From: G965247775 sp965247775
Lineage (GTDB): Bacteria; Chloroflexota; Dehalococcoidia; Bin125
Length of the DNA: 64,000 bases
Reading direction: 5' to 3'
Assembly: GCA_965247775.1 (NCBI GenBank)
Contig: OZ252031.1
Coordinates: forward strand, 1,178,001-1,242,000
In this document: one piece after another, positions 32,966 to 43,197 of the stretch
How positions within the stretch are numbered: position 1 is the stretch's first letter
Layout: every line of letters begins with the position of its first letter
The notes under the pieces: model-generated
The model's database searches: none
The model's input: only the letters and a program-made list of their open reading frames with translations
What the model was told of the DNA's origin: nothing
Translations under genes and position numbers: made by a program

Positions 32966-34622
32966 GCCGGGCCTCTTCCTCCTCCACGATCGCGGGGTCC
33001 AGCTTGCGGAACAGCGGCGCGGGCTTCGCCAGCGTCGTGCCCGGGCGCAGCGCATGGAGCGACCAGCCCTGGGCCTGAATCGACTCGGTCGCCCCAAGGT
33101 ACTCGTTCAACTGCTCGCAGCTGAACGGCAGATACGGCCACAGCACCGTGCGCAGCCCCGTGATCAGGTTCAGCGCCGTATACAACGACCGCGCCGCCGC
33201 CTGCCGGTCCGTTTTGATCGTCTGCCACGGCGCCGTGGCGTCCAGGTAGCGGTTCGCCTCCTGCGCCAGCGCGAAGGCCTGCTGCAGCCCCTGCCGCAGA
33301 TGCACCCCCTCGATCGACGCCCCCACCGCGTCCAGCGTCGACTGCGTCCGATCCAGCAGCCGTGTCGACTCCGGGTCCAGCGGGCCCGGATCCGGCACCG
33401 CTCCGTCGAAGTTGCGCACCGTGAACGTCAGCACCCGGTTCACCAGGTTGCCCCACGTCGCGACCAGCTCGTCGTTGTTGCGACGCAGGAACTCGCCCCA
33501 GCTGAAATCGCTGTCGCTCGTCTCCGGCATCTGCGCCGCCAGCGCGTAGCGCAGCGCGTCCGGGTCGTAGCGCGTCAGGTAGTCCTGCACCCAGACCGCC
33601 CAGTTCTGGCTCGTGCTCGCCTTGCTGCCCGACATCGTGATGAACTGGTTCGCCGGCACGTCGGAGGGCAGGTTCAGCCCCCCCGCGCCCAGCAGGATGG
33701 CCGGCCAAATGATCGTGTGGAAGGGCACGTTGTCCTTGCCGATGAAGTTGTAGATCTTCGCCGACGGATCCTCCCAGAACGCCTTCCACGCCTCCGGCTC
33801 GCCGCTCCGTTGCGCCCACTCGATCGTCGCCGACAGATAGCCGATCACCGCCTCGAACCAGACGTAGATCCGCTTGTCCTCCATCCCCTCCACCGGCACC
33901 GGGATGCCCCACTCGATGTCCCGCGTGATCGCCCGGTTCTTCAGGCCCTCCCGCAACATCCCCTGCGAGAAGTTCAGCACGTGCTTGCGCCAGTGCTCCT
34001 TCCCGCTCGCGAACCACTCCTCCAGCGGCGCCGCCAGCGCCGACAGCTTGAGGAAGTAATGCTCGCTCTCCCGCAGCTCCGGCGTTGCCCCCGAGGTCTT
34101 GGAGCGCGGATCGATCAGCTCCGTCGCGTCCAGCTGCCGGCCGCAGTTGTCGCACTGGTCGCCGCGCGCCTGCTCGTACGAACAGTGCGGGCACGTCCCC
34201 TCCACGTAGCGGTCGGGCAGGAAGCGCTCCGCCACCGGGTCGTACAGCAACTCCTGCGACGCGAGGTACAGGTAGTTGTTCTCCAGCAATCGCAGGAAGA
34301 GGTCCTGCGCGACCTTCGCGTGGTTCTGGGTCCCTGTCGACGTGTAGATATCCCAGGAGATGCCGATCCCCTCCCACGTCTTGAGGAACCCGGCATGGAA
34401 CTCGTCCACCACGTCCTGCGGCGTCCGCCCCTCCGCCTCCGCCCGCACCGTGATCGGCGTCCCGTGCGTGTCCGAGCCCGACACCATCGCCACCCGGTTC
34501 CCCTTGGCCCGGTGGTAGCGCGCGAAGATGTCCGCCGGCAGGTAGGCCCCGCCCAACTGCCCGTGATGGATGGGGCCGTTCGCATACGGCCAGGCCACGC
34601 AGACCAGGATCGTTTCGCTCAT
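32955..34622 (-). CDS. metG: Methionyl-tRNA synthetase
   Basis: 555 residues. WPYANGPIHHGQLGGAYLPA is the class I HIGH region, although the tetrapeptide itself reads HHGQ. VSGSDTHGTPI, a four-cysteine zinc knuckle (CPHC and CDNC), WFEAVIGYLSA and the KMSKS equivalent SGSKASTSQNWAVW follow; a KASTS-type version of the last motif is usual in the Dehalococcoides-like subgroup. The anticodon-binding helical domain completes it; no C-terminal tRNA-binding EMAP domain. It overlaps tatD and lies 43 bp after rsmI in a leftward operon. Confidence 0.95.
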   Translation of the reverse strand: MSETILVCVAWPYANGPIHHGQLGGAYLPADIFARYHRAKGNRVAMVSGSDTHGTPITVRAEAEGRTPQDVVDEFHAGFLKTWEGIGISWDIYTSTGTQNHAKVAQDLFLRLLENNYLYLASQELLYDPVAERFLPDRYVEGTCPHCSYEQARGDQCDNCGRQLDATELIDPRSKTSGATPELRESEHYFLKLSALAAPLEEWFASGKEHWRKHVLNFSQGMLREGLKNRAITRDIEWGIPVPVEGMEDKRIYVWFEAVIGYLSATIEWAQRSGEPEAWKAFWEDPSAKIYNFIGKDNVPFHTIIWPAILLGAGGLNLPSDVPANQFITMSGSKASTSQNWAVWVQDYLTRYDPDALRYALAAQMPETSDSDFSWGEFLRRNNDELVATWGNLVNRVLTFTVRNFDGAVPDPGPLDPESTRLLDRTQSTLDAVGASIEGVHLRQGLQQAFALAQEANRYLDATAPWQTIKTDRQAAARSLYTALNLITGLRTVLWPYLPFSCEQLNEYLGATESIQAQGWSLHALRPGTTLAKPAPLFRKLDPAIVEEEEARLGS

Positions 34623-34665
34623 GCCCCGACTCTACCCGCGCCGTGCGCTATCCGCCGCCTCCCCC

Positions 34666-35496
34666 TCACCCCTCCCACAGCCCGTACACCGCCGACCGCG
34701 CCCACCCCGATCGCCGCGCCACCGCCGCCGCTGCTTCCCCCCGCCGCTTCCCCCCCAACCGCTCGGCCGCCAGCGCCGCCCGTACCGCCGCCTCATCCCA
34801 GACATCGTGCATCGGCTCCCCGGGAACAATCAGGAGCGTGAACTCCCCCCGCGGCCCCCTCCCCGATGCCGACGCGAAATGCGCCACTGCCTCCGCCGGG
34901 CTCCCCCGCCAGATCTCCTCATGCAGCTTCGTCAGCTCCCGCCCCACTACCAGCCGCGCTTCCGGCAGAACCTCTGTCAGCGTCGCCAGACTGGCCCCGA
35001 GCCGGTGCGGCGACTCGAACGCCAACGCCGGCTCGCCCCCTGCCCCCAACGACGCCAGCAGCGCCCGCCGCTCCCCCGCCCGCCGCGGCAGGAAACCCAG
35101 CAGCCGCACCGTCCGTGTCCGCACCCCCGCCACCGACAACAGCGCCATCGCCGCCGACGCCCCCGGCAGCGGCGACACCGTCGCCCCTGCCGCCACCGCC
35201 GCCGCCACAAGATCTTGCCCCGGGTCCGACAGCCCCGGCGTCCCCGCCTCGCTCATCAGCGCCACCGATTGCCCCGCCGACAACGCCGCCACGATCGCCC
35301 CCGTCGACCGGCCCTTGTTGCGGTCGTTGTACGGCAGGCAGCGTGTCCGCAGCCCCAGCCCCCGCAGCAGCCGCCGCGCCGTGCCCGTATTCTCCGCCGC
35401 GATCAGGTCCACCTCGTCCAGCACCCGCGCCGCGCGGGCGCTCAGGTCTTCCAGATTCCCGATCGGCGTCGCCACCACATAAAGTGTGCCCGGCAC
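34666..35496 (-). CDS. rsmI: 16S rRNA 2'-O-ribose C1402 methyltransferase RsmI
   Basis: 276 residues of tetrapyrrole-methylase fold. GTLYVVATPIGNLEDLSARA at the N terminus, LMSEAGTPGLSDPGQDLV, PLPGASAAMALLSVAG and ALAFESPHRL are the family motifs. The usual AEDTR segment reads AENTG. RsmI methylates the ribose of C1402 in the decoding centre. It is the first gene of rsmI-metG-tatD on the minus strand. Confidence 0.94.
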   Translation of the reverse strand: MPGTLYVVATPIGNLEDLSARAARVLDEVDLIAAENTGTARRLLRGLGLRTRCLPYNDRNKGRSTGAIVAALSAGQSVALMSEAGTPGLSDPGQDLVAAAVAAGATVSPLPGASAAMALLSVAGVRTRTVRLLGFLPRRAGERRALLASLGAGGEPALAFESPHRLGASLATLTEVLPEARLVVGRELTKLHEEIWRGSPAEAVAHFASASGRGPRGEFTLLIVPGEPMHDVWDEAAVRAALAAERLGGKRRGEAAAAVARRSGWARSAVYGLWEG

Positions 35497-35585
35497 CGCG
35501 CGAGTGTATGGCCCCTGAGTGGTCCACGCTCAGCTTCCTCACGTTCTGCAAACTGCTTCCCTGGCCGCGCCCCCACGCGCGCCCA

Positions 35586-35831
35586 TATACTCGATGGCAC
35601 GACCGGCCGCACCCGCCGCCGGACGGCCTCTGTCAGAGCGGAACGGCGAGTGACTCGCGACCTCGGGTTCCCCGAGCACGCCGCCCTATCCCCAGGGACA
35701 GCGCGGCCTCGTGCCGCGCTGATGGCTTCCCGGGCCGCCCAGGCCCGCTGCCTCGCACGCAGCCACACGCCCACCGGCCGCCACGCGCGGCCGGTTCGCG
35801 TTTGAGGCCTCGCGGCCGGAAGGACGTCACG
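35586..35831 (+). promoter_or_regulatory. Promoter and structured 5' leader of the GuaB3-like gene
   Basis: TATACT at 35586-35591 is a good -10 (no clear -35). The next 240 nt contain no gene but three stems: CTCGGG/CCCGAG (35662-35676), CAGCGCGGC/GCCGCGCTG (35699-35721) and ACCGGCCG/CGGCCGGT (35773-35795). The last is close to the ATG at 35832. It may be a regulatory leader RNA; no known riboswitch class is recognised. The frame of the downstream gene remains open through this region but has no coding character. Confidence 0.45.
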
Positions 35832-36971
35832 ATGCCGGACCCCCAGCGCAAGCAGCTCCGCCAGGCCTACGGCTTCGACGACGTCGCCATCGTCCCGGGC
35901 GAGATCACGCTCAATCCTGAAATCGTCGATGTCTCCACCACCATCGCCGGGATCGACCTTCCGGTCCCCGTCCTCGCCTCCGCCATGGACGCCGTCGTCG
36001 ACCCCGCCTTCGCCATCGAACTCGGCCGCCGCGGCGGCCTCGCCGTGCTCAACCTCGAGGGCCTCCAGTGCCGCTTCGACGACCCCGACGACGTCCTCCA
36101 GCGCGTCGCCGCCTCCGACACCGATGGCGCCACCGCCATCCTCCAGGCCGCCTACACCGCTCCCCTCCGCCCCGACCTCGTGACCACCCGCATCCAGCAG
36201 ATCAAGGACGGCGGCGTGCACGCCGCCGTCTCCGTCACCCCGCCCAACACCAAGAAGCTCGCGCACGTCGTCCAGGAGGCCGGCGCGGACGTCCTCGTCG
36301 TCCAGTCCACCGTCACCACCGCCCGCCACGAGTCCCGCTCGCTCAAGGGCCTCATCCTGCACGAACTCATCGACGACCTCGACATCCCCGTCCTCGTCGG
36401 TAACACCGTCGGCTACAACGCCGCTCTGGAGCTGATGGAGGAGGGCATCGCCGGCCTCCTCGTCGGCGTCGGCCCCGGCGCCGCCTGCACCAGTCGCGAG
36501 GTCCTTGGCATCGGCGTCCCCCAGGTCACCGCCACCATCGACTGCGCCGCCGCCCGCGACGAGTTCCGCCGCCGCCGCGGCCGCCGCGTCCCCATCATCA
36601 CCGACGGTGGCCTGCGCACCGGCGGCGACGCCTGCAAGGCCTTCACCGCCGGCGCCGACGCCATCATGATCGGCTCCCCCTTCGCCCGCACCATGGAGGC
36701 CCCCGGCCGTGGCTATCATTGGGGCATGGCCACCCCCCACGCCGAACTCCCTCGCGGTGTCCGGGTCCATGTCGGCCAGCACACCACCCTGGACACACTT
36801 CTCTTCGGCCCCACCTCCCGTACCGACGGCACCGAGAACCTCGTCGGCGCCCTGCGTACCTCCATGGGCAGCGTTGGCGCCCGCACCCTCCAGGAGATGC
36901 AGCAGACCGAAATGATCATCGCCCCCGCCATGAAGACCGAGGGCAAGGTCTACCAGCACCTCCGCGACTAG
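35832..36971 (+). CDS. GuaB3-family IMP dehydrogenase-related protein
   Basis: 379 residues of an IMPDH/GMP reductase TIM barrel without CBS domains. YGFDDVAIVPGEITLNPEIV, the barrel strand PVLASAMDAVVDPAFA, the catalytic loop region GVGPGAACTSREVLGIGVPQ with its Cys, and TDGGLRTGGDACKAFTAGAD are visible. GuaB3 proteins occur in actinobacteria, cyanobacteria and Chloroflexota alongside true GuaB and act on purine nucleotides. ATG 35832 is chosen since conserved sequence begins there. Followed 12 bp later by a TfoX-like gene. Confidence 0.92.
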   Translation: MPDPQRKQLRQAYGFDDVAIVPGEITLNPEIVDVSTTIAGIDLPVPVLASAMDAVVDPAFAIELGRRGGLAVLNLEGLQCRFDDPDDVLQRVAASDTDGATAILQAAYTAPLRPDLVTTRIQQIKDGGVHAAVSVTPPNTKKLAHVVQEAGADVLVVQSTVTTARHESRSLKGLILHELIDDLDIPVLVGNTVGYNAALELMEEGIAGLLVGVGPGAACTSREVLGIGVPQVTATIDCAAARDEFRRRRGRRVPIITDGGLRTGGDACKAFTAGADAIMIGSPFARTMEAPGRGYHWGMATPHAELPRGVRVHVGQHTTLDTLLFGPTSRTDGTENLVGALRTSMGSVGARTLQEMQQTEMIIAPAMKTEGKVYQHLRD

Positions 36972-36983
36972 CCGGGCGCGATC

Positions 36984-37337
36984 ATGGCCAAAAAGGGCGC
37001 CAAGCTCAGCCCCGCCGCGACCGTCACGGCCGAGGCCCTCGTCAACGACCTCCTCCCTCTCGGCGAAGTCGACGCCAAGAAGATGTTCGGCGGCTACGGC
37101 GTCTTCGCCGCCGGTGTCATGTTCGCCCTCGTCGACTCCGACGGCGTCGCCCACCTCCGCGTCGGCCCCGACACCCAGCCCCGTTACGAGACGGCCGCGA
37201 GTACCAAGCACGGCCGCATGCCCTACTGGTCCATCCCCGATGACGTCCTGGACGACACCGCCTCCCTCCTCGACTGGGCCGCCGAGGCCCTCGCCCTGGC
37301 TCGATCGATGAAAAGTAGCTCCCGCCGTCAGGAATAG
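36984..37337 (+). CDS. TfoX N-terminal domain protein
   Basis: 117 residues. KKMFGGYGVFAAGVMFALVD and PYWSIPDDVLDDTASLLDWA match the TfoX/Sxy N-terminal domain. In gammaproteobacteria TfoX regulates competence; short stand-alone forms like this are widespread and mostly uncharacterised. It lies 12 bp after the GuaB3-like gene and probably shares its transcript. The 150 bp after it (37338-37487) hold no gene. Confidence 0.87.
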   Translation: MAKKGAKLSPAATVTAEALVNDLLPLGEVDAKKMFGGYGVFAAGVMFALVDSDGVAHLRVGPDTQPRYETAASTKHGRMPYWSIPDDVLDDTASLLDWAAEALALARSMKSSSRRQE

Positions 37338-37487
37338 GCCCGCGCCAGCGCCACCGGTCCGCCCACCCTGAGCCTCTGGAAGGACGCTCGCGCCCCCGCG
37401 CCGGCTACGCCATCCGCACCTCCGGCCGATGATCAGCCATGCCGTCTCAGCCGAACCCGGAAACCGGCTACACGCGCTGACGCGCCC

Positions 37488-38348
37488 CTATCCCGCCACG
37501 ATCTTCACCGCCCGTGGCGCCCCAGACAGATCCGCCAGCACCTCCACCTCCGCCGGCCCCAGCAAGCGCCGCGCCGCCTCCACCACGGCATCCTCCAGCC
37601 CCGCGTCGATCTCCAGCACCGCCACTCCCGACGGCGCCAGCCGCGTCCCCAACTGCGTCACCAGCCGCAGCACCAATTCCGACCCCACCGCCCCCGGCGT
37701 CACCGCGACCCGCGGCTCATAACGGCGGATCTCCGTCTCCAGATCCGGCATCCGCGCCTCCGGCACATAGGGCAGGTTCGCCACCACGCAATCCACCGGC
37801 CCGCTCACCGCCGTCAGCAGATCCCCCACCAGCCAATCGTGCCGACGACTCGGAATCAGCCGCCCCGCGTTCGACCGGGCCACCTCCAGCGCCGCCGCCG
37901 ACACATCCATCCCCAGCAGCCGCACGCCCCGCCGCTCGCGCGAAATCGCGATCCCGATCGCCCCCGACCCCGTCCCCACGTCCACCACCCGCGCCCGACG
38001 CAGACGCTGCTGTCGCAGGTGCCCCAGCGCCGTCTCCACCAGCAGCTCGCTCTCCGGCCGCGGGATCAGCACGTCCGGCGTCACCCGGATGTCCAGCTTG
38101 TAAAACTCGCGCCGTCCTGTGATGTAGGCCACCGGCTCGCGCTGCAAGCGACGCGCGATCGCCCGCTCGAAGCGCCCCAGCATCTCCGCCTCCGGAGCGT
38201 CCTCCAGATGCGCGTAGAACCGCGCCCGCGAGCGCTCGCTGGTGTGCCGCAGCAGCACCTCCGCCTCGAAGCGCGCATCCTCGATCCCCGCCGCCGCCAG
38301 CCGCGACGCCGCCTCCAGCCACACGTCCCGCAGCGATGACGCGCTCAC
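37488..38348 (-). CDS. prmC: Release factor glutamine methyltransferase PrmC (HemK)
   Basis: 286 residues. Helical N-terminal domain, then motif [17 protein letters not shown] and the active-site tetrapeptide, which reads NLPY ([13 protein letters not shown]) where NPPY is nearly invariant. PrmC methylates the GGQ glutamine of release factors. Its ATG overlaps the prfA stop (ATGA), which fits its substrate. Third gene of hisS-prfA-prmC on the minus strand. Confidence 0.93.
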   Translation of the reverse strand: MSASSLRDVWLEAASRLAAAGIEDARFEAEVLLRHTSERSRARFYAHLEDAPEAEMLGRFERAIARRLQREPVAYITGRREFYKLDIRVTPDVLIPRPESELLVETALGHLRQQRLRRARVVDVGTGSGAIGIAISRERRGVRLLGMDVSAAALEVARSNAGRLIPSRRHDWLVGDLLTAVSGPVDCVVANLPYVPEARMPDLETEIRRYEPRVAVTPGAVGSELVLRLVTQLGTRLAPSGVAVLEIDAGLEDAVVEAARRLLGPAEVEVLADLSGAPRAVKIVAG

Positions 38349-39439
38349 GCCACGCTCGCCTCCAGCAGCTTCGCTTCCTCCGCCGTCGCCACCGCGTCGA
38401 TCAGCCCATCCAGTTGCCCCTCCAGTACCAAGTGCAGATTGTGCGTCGTCAGCCCGATCCGGTGGTCCGTCACCCGGTTCTCCGGGAAGTTATACGTGCG
38501 GATCTTCTCCGACCGATCCCCCGTCCCCACCTGCGACCGTCGCGCGTCCGAGCGCTCCGCCCGCTGCGCCTGCCGCTGCATGTCGTACAGGCGCGCCCGC
38601 AACACGCTCATCGCCTTCAAGCGGTTCTTCAGCTGCGAGCGCTCATCCGTGCAGGTCACCACGATCCCGGTCGGCTCGTGCGTCAGCCGCACCCCGGTCT
38701 CCACCTTGTTCACGTTCTGCCCCCCCGCCCCGCCCGAGTGGAAACGGTCCATGCGGATCTCCGACTCGTCGATCTCCACATCCACCTCCTGCGCCTCCGG
38801 CAGCACCGCCACCGTCGCCGTCGACGTGTGGATCCGCCCCTGCCCCTCCGTCTCCGGCACGCGCTGTACCCGGTGGACTCCGCTCTCGTACTTGAAGCGG
38901 GAGAACGCCCCCTCCCCGGTGATCTCCAGGATCACTTCCTTGAAGCCGCCCCCCGGCTTCTCGTTCGCGCTCACGATGCTGCTGCGCCAGCGCCGCTCCT
39001 CCGCGTAGCGCGTGTAGGCCCGCAGCAGGTCCCCCGCCCACAGCCCCGCTTCGTCCCCACCGGCCCCCGCCCGGATCTCGATAATCACGTTCCGCTCGTC
39101 GTTCCGATCCGTCGGCAGCAGCGCCCGTTTCGCCACCTCCTCCAACTCCGCCAAGTGCGCCGACAACTCGGCCAGCTCCGCCCGCGCCATCTCCTCCAGA
39201 TCCGCCTCACCCGAGGCCGCTACCTCCCGCGCCTGCGACTCCGCATCACGGCTGCGCCGGTGATCGTCCAGCAGCGCGATCAGCGGCTCCAACTGCGCCC
39301 GCTCCCGCGCCAGCGCCTGCATGCGCCTGGGATCCAGCGCCACCTCCGGCGTCGCCATCTCCGCCTCGATCGCCTCGCGGCGATCGCGCCGCGCCGCGAT
39401 CTGCTGCCACATGGGACTCAGGGATGTGTCGCTTGTCAT
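38345..39439 (-). CDS. prfA: Peptide chain release factor 1
   Basis: 364 residues. The GGQ loop is in [20 protein letters not shown], and [20 protein letters not shown] is the class I RF signature. The N-terminal coiled region and stop-codon recognition domain are of normal length. It recognises UAA and UAG. Overlaps hisS upstream and prmC downstream by 4 bp each. Confidence 0.97.
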   Translation of the reverse strand: MTSDTSLSPMWQQIAARRDRREAIEAEMATPEVALDPRRMQALARERAQLEPLIALLDDHRRSRDAESQAREVAASGEADLEEMARAELAELSAHLAELEEVAKRALLPTDRNDERNVIIEIRAGAGGDEAGLWAGDLLRAYTRYAEERRWRSSIVSANEKPGGGFKEVILEITGEGAFSRFKYESGVHRVQRVPETEGQGRIHTSTATVAVLPEAQEVDVEIDESEIRMDRFHSGGAGGQNVNKVETGVRLTHEPTGIVVTCTDERSQLKNRLKAMSVLRARLYDMQRQAQRAERSDARRSQVGTGDRSEKIRTYNFPENRVTDHRIGLTTHNLHLVLEGQLDGLIDAVATAEEAKLLEASVA

Positions 39440-40734
39440 GGAATCCCACTATACGAGGGCTCGCCCGCATCCCCCAGCACCGTCGCCAGCTTCCCCACCA
39501 CGTCTCCCAACGGCATCTCCCGTTGCGCGCTGTCCGCCAGGTCGCGCACCTGGGCGACCCCGGCCGCCAGCTCCCGCTCGCCCAGGATCACCGCCAGCCG
39601 CGCCCCCGTCCGGTCCGCGTGGCGCAACTGCGCCTTCAACGACCGCCCCCCGAACGCCTGCGTCGCCCCCACCCCCGCCGCCCGCAACTCCGCCGCCAGC
39701 GACGTCGCCGCCGCTCCCGTCCCCTTCCCCAGCGCCACCACCAGCACGGCCGGCCCCGCCTCGGCCTCCGGCGCCAGCTCCTGCGCCCGCAGGTTCTCCG
39801 CCATCCGCTCGATCCCCATGCCAAAGCCGATCCCCGGCGTCGGCTTGCCGCCGATCTCCTCGATCAACCCGTCGTAGCGCCCCCCCGCCAGGACCGTCAC
39901 CTGCGACCCCGCCCGCGCCGGCACGATCTCGAACACCGTGTGCGCGTAGTAGTCCAGCCCCCGCACCAGCGTCGGCGTCTCCTGCAGCGGGATCCCCAGC
40001 GCCGCCAAGTGCGCCCCTACCTCCTCGGAGAACGCCCGCGACTCCGGCCGCAAGTGATCGCGGATCAGCGGCGCACCCGCCTGAAACGGCCGGCAGCTTT
40101 CCTGCTTGCAGTCCAGCAGCCGCAACGGCGCACGCTCGAAGCGCCCCCGGCAGTCGCCACACATCGACTCCAGATGCGGCGCGAAGTGCTCCCGCAGCAA
40201 CGGCACGTACGACCGCCGGTCCTCCGCATCGCCGATGCTGTTCAGCAGCAGCGTCAGACCTCGCAGCCCCAATTCCTGCGTGATCCGCCAGCCGATCTCG
40301 ATCACCTCCGCGTCCAGTGCTGCGTCCCGCACCCCGATCGCCTCCAGCCCGAACTGTGTGTGCTGCCGGAAGCGGCCCGCCTGCGGCCGCTCGTAGCGGA
40401 AAATCGGCAGCACGTACCACAGCTTCACCGGCTGCGGCGCGTTCGCCAGCCCGTGCTCCAGGTAGGCCCGGCAGACCGACGCCGTCCCCTCCGGTCGCAG
40501 CGCCAGCCGCTCCCCCCCGCGATCCTCGAAGACGTACATCTCCTTTTCCACGATGTCCGTCCCCGCCCCCACCCCCCGCGTGAACAGCTCCGCCCGCTCG
40601 AACGTCGGTGGCTCGATCGGCCGGTACCCCGCCCGCGCCGCCGTCGCCTGGGCCACCTCGGTGATCCGGCGCCGCAGCGGCCCCTCGGCCGGCAGCACGT
40701 CATGTGTTCCCCGTGGCGCGCGATACTCCATCAC
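39436..40734 (-). CDS. hisS: Histidyl-tRNA synthetase
   Basis: 432 residues, class II. Motif 1 region around [16 protein letters not shown], motif 2 [17 protein letters not shown] and [20 protein letters not shown], the histidine-specific [14 protein letters not shown], and motif 3 [20 protein letters not shown]. The C-terminal anticodon-binding domain follows. It heads the leftward hisS-prfA-prmC unit; TAGGAT 15 nt upstream of the ATG may be its -10. Divergent from relA. Confidence 0.97.
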   Translation of the reverse strand: MMEYRAPRGTHDVLPAEGPLRRRITEVAQATAARAGYRPIEPPTFERAELFTRGVGAGTDIVEKEMYVFEDRGGERLALRPEGTASVCRAYLEHGLANAPQPVKLWYVLPIFRYERPQAGRFRQHTQFGLEAIGVRDAALDAEVIEIGWRITQELGLRGLTLLLNSIGDAEDRRSYVPLLREHFAPHLESMCGDCRGRFERAPLRLLDCKQESCRPFQAGAPLIRDHLRPESRAFSEEVGAHLAALGIPLQETPTLVRGLDYYAHTVFEIVPARAGSQVTVLAGGRYDGLIEEIGGKPTPGIGFGMGIERMAENLRAQELAPEAEAGPAVLVVALGKGTGAAATSLAAELRAAGVGATQAFGGRSLKAQLRHADRTGARLAVILGERELAAGVAQVRDLADSAQREMPLGDVVGKLATVLGDAGEPSYSGIP

Positions 40735-40869
40735 TCCTCCACCTGCATCCTACCCAGCCAGCGAACCACGCCCTACCCCAGGCCGCCCCCACCGCATCCG
40801 CACTGGAGCGGGATGAGGGAGGGAGCCGCAAGGCCCGTGCGGATCCCCAGCCATACGCCGGCAACCGCG

Positions 40870-40881
40870 TACACTAAGGGC
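40870..40881 (+). promoter_or_regulatory. Probable -10 element of a leaderless relA transcript
   Basis: TACACT at 40870-40875, then exactly 6 nt, then ATG 40882. No Shine-Dalgarno beyond AAGGG in the gap. Same arrangement as the HEAT, recO and comM starts. Confidence 0.45.
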
Positions 40882-43083
40882 ATGACCACCGAGGTCGCCG
40901 GCCGCCGCGCGGACCCCATCCACCCTCAGCTCGACGACCTGCGCGACGCCATGGCCCGCTACCTCGGCCCGGACGCCATCGCTCAAGTCGAGCGCGCCCA
41001 CCGCTTCGCCGCCCACGCCCACGCGGGCCACCTGCGCGCCTCCGGCGACCCCTATATCGAGCACCCCCTCGCCGCCGCCGTCAGCTGCGCCGACCTCGAA
41101 CTCGCCGTCCCCGTGCTCCAGGCCGCCCTCCTCCACGACGTCGTCGAGGACTGCGGCGTCGACCCCCAACAACTCGAAACCGAGTTCGACTCCGAAGTCG
41201 CCCGCCTCGTCGACGGCGTCACCAAGCTCGGCGCCCTCTCCTTCCCCAACCCTGCCGCGCGCATCGGCGCCGAAGAGGTCCAGGCCGAGAACCTCCGCAA
41301 GATGTTCATCGCCATGGCCGAGGACGTCCGCGTGGTCATCCTCAAGCTCGCCGACCGCCTCCACAACATGCGCACCCTGGGCGCCCTGGCGCCGGAGAAG
41401 CAGCAGCGCATCGCCCGCGAAACCATGGAGATCTACGCCCCCCTCGCCGCCCGCCTGGGCATCTGGCAGTTCAAGTGGCAGTTGGAGGACCTCGCCTTCC
41501 GCTACCTGCAGCCCCACGACTACCGCCGCCTCGCCGACCAGGTCGCCGCCCGCCGCGGCACCCGCGAGCGCTACCTCGCCCAACTCCAGCGCAAGCTCGA
41601 AACCGCCCTCCACGACGACAGCGTCCACGCCGACGTCAGCGGCCGCGTCAAGCACATCTACTCCATCCACCAGAAAATCCAGAAGTACAGCGCCATCGGT
41701 AAGAGCTTCAGCGAGATCTACGACCTCCTCGCCGTCCGCGTCCTCGTCGACAAGCTGGAAGACTGCTACCACGTCCTCGGCGTCGTCCACAGCCTCTGGC
41801 GCCCCCTCCCCGGCGAATTCGACGACTACATCGGCAACCCAAAACCCAGCGGCTACCGCTCCCTCCACACCACCGTCTACTGGACCGGCACCCGCCCGCT
41901 GGAAGTGCAGATTCGCACCCGGGACATGGACGCCGAAGCCGAGTTCGGCGTCGCCGCCCACTGGCGCTACAAGGAGCACAGCGCCTCCCCCGGCGTCCGC
42001 GAGCGCGAACGCCTCTCCTGGCTCAAGCAACTCATCGACTGGCAAGGCGAACTCCCCGGCGCCCGCGAGTTCCTCGAAACCCTCAAGAGCGACGTCTTCC
42101 AGGACCAGGTCTTCGTCTACACCCCCCGCGGCGAACTCAAGGACATGCCCGCCGGCGCTACCCCCCTGGACCTCGCCTTCCGCATCCACACCGAACTCGG
42201 CTACGCCTGCGTCGGCGCCAAGGTCAACGGCCGCCTCGTCGCCCTCACCACCACCCTCCACAACGGCGACGTCGTCGAAATCGTCACCAGCCGCTCCTCC
42301 CGTGGCCCCAGCCGCGACTGGCTCAACCCCGCCCTCGGCTACCTCCAGACCAACCACGCCCGCACCAAGGTCCGCCAGTGGTTCCGCAAGCGCGAGCGCA
42401 CCGAGAACATCGCCCGCGGCCGCGACGTTCTCGAGAAGGAACTCCGCCGCCTCCACCTCAAACTCCACGAAGTCGAAGGCGCCATTCTCGAACTCACGGG
42501 CGAAGCCTCCCTGGACGACGTCCTCATCGCCATCGGCGCCGGCGAAATCACCGGCCACGGCCTCGCCCTCCACCTCGCCGTCCCCGCCGACGCCCCACCC
42601 CTCCCCTCCCTCCTGCCCACCCGTCCCGCCCCCCGCGACGGCGCCGCCACCGGCGTCCACGTCCTCGGGTCCCGCAACCTCATGACCCGCTTCGCCAACT
42701 GCTGTAGCCCCCTCCCCGGCGATCCCGTCACCGGCTACATCACCCGCAGCCGCGGCGTCACCGTCCACCGCGCCGACTGTCACAACGTGCTCTACACCCA
42801 AGAGCACGAACGCCTCGTCGACGTCCAGTGGGGCAGCGTCCCCGGTACCCGCTACCCCACCCGCCTTCGCATCGAAGGCTGGGACCGCGTCGGCTTCGTC
42901 CGCGACCTCTCCAACGTCGTCGCCGACGAAGGCGTCAACATGGTCGGCCTCCAGACCAGCGAGGACGGCGGTCGCGTCGTCGCCCACGTCACCGTCGAAA
43001 CCGACGGCTTCGCCCACCTCCAGCGCGTCATGCACAAGCTCGACGCCGTCCGCGGCGTCCTCGGCGTCGACCGCCAGCAGTAG
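40882..43083 (+). CDS. relA: Bifunctional (p)ppGpp synthetase/hydrolase (RelA/SpoT)
   Basis: 733 residues of a long RSH enzyme. HD hydrolase domain (PYIEHPLAAAV, LLHDVVEDCG, LADRLHNMRTLGAL), synthetase domain (YDLLAVRVLVDKLEDCYHVL, NPKPSGYRSLHTTVYW), TGS domain (VFVYTPRGELKDMPAGATPL), a conserved-cysteine region (RFANCCSPLPGDPVTGYITR) and a C-terminal ACT domain. Both catalytic sites look intact, so it probably makes and degrades (p)ppGpp in the stringent response. The frame is open far upstream, but that part is the hisS shadow. Confidence 0.97.
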   Translation: MTTEVAGRRADPIHPQLDDLRDAMARYLGPDAIAQVERAHRFAAHAHAGHLRASGDPYIEHPLAAAVSCADLELAVPVLQAALLHDVVEDCGVDPQQLETEFDSEVARLVDGVTKLGALSFPNPAARIGAEEVQAENLRKMFIAMAEDVRVVILKLADRLHNMRTLGALAPEKQQRIARETMEIYAPLAARLGIWQFKWQLEDLAFRYLQPHDYRRLADQVAARRGTRERYLAQLQRKLETALHDDSVHADVSGRVKHIYSIHQKIQKYSAIGKSFSEIYDLLAVRVLVDKLEDCYHVLGVVHSLWRPLPGEFDDYIGNPKPSGYRSLHTTVYWTGTRPLEVQIRTRDMDAEAEFGVAAHWRYKEHSASPGVRERERLSWLKQLIDWQGELPGAREFLETLKSDVFQDQVFVYTPRGELKDMPAGATPLDLAFRIHTELGYACVGAKVNGRLVALTTTLHNGDVVEIVTSRSSRGPSRDWLNPALGYLQTNHARTKVRQWFRKRERTENIARGRDVLEKELRRLHLKLHEVEGAILELTGEASLDDVLIAIGAGEITGHGLALHLAVPADAPPLPSLLPTRPAPRDGAATGVHVLGSRNLMTRFANCCSPLPGDPVTGYITRSRGVTVHRADCHNVLYTQEHERLVDVQWGSVPGTRYPTRLRIEGWDRVGFVRDLSNVVADEGVNMVGLQTSEDGGRVVAHVTVETDGFAHLQRVMHKLDAVRGVLGVDRQQ

Positions 43084-43197
43084 CGCCTCCACACTCTCGC
43101 CCGACGCGGGGGTGACGCGCACGACCCAGGCGCCATATCGCCCGCGCTCACCGGCGGGCGCCAGCGTTCGCTCCGCAAGGCGGCCGTCTCCGGCGCC

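Noticed and set aside
34866..35831. 322-codon N-terminal extension of the GuaB3-like frame
   Set aside because: The upstream part is antisense to rsmI and Pro/Ala/Ser-rich; conserved sequence starts at ATG 35832.
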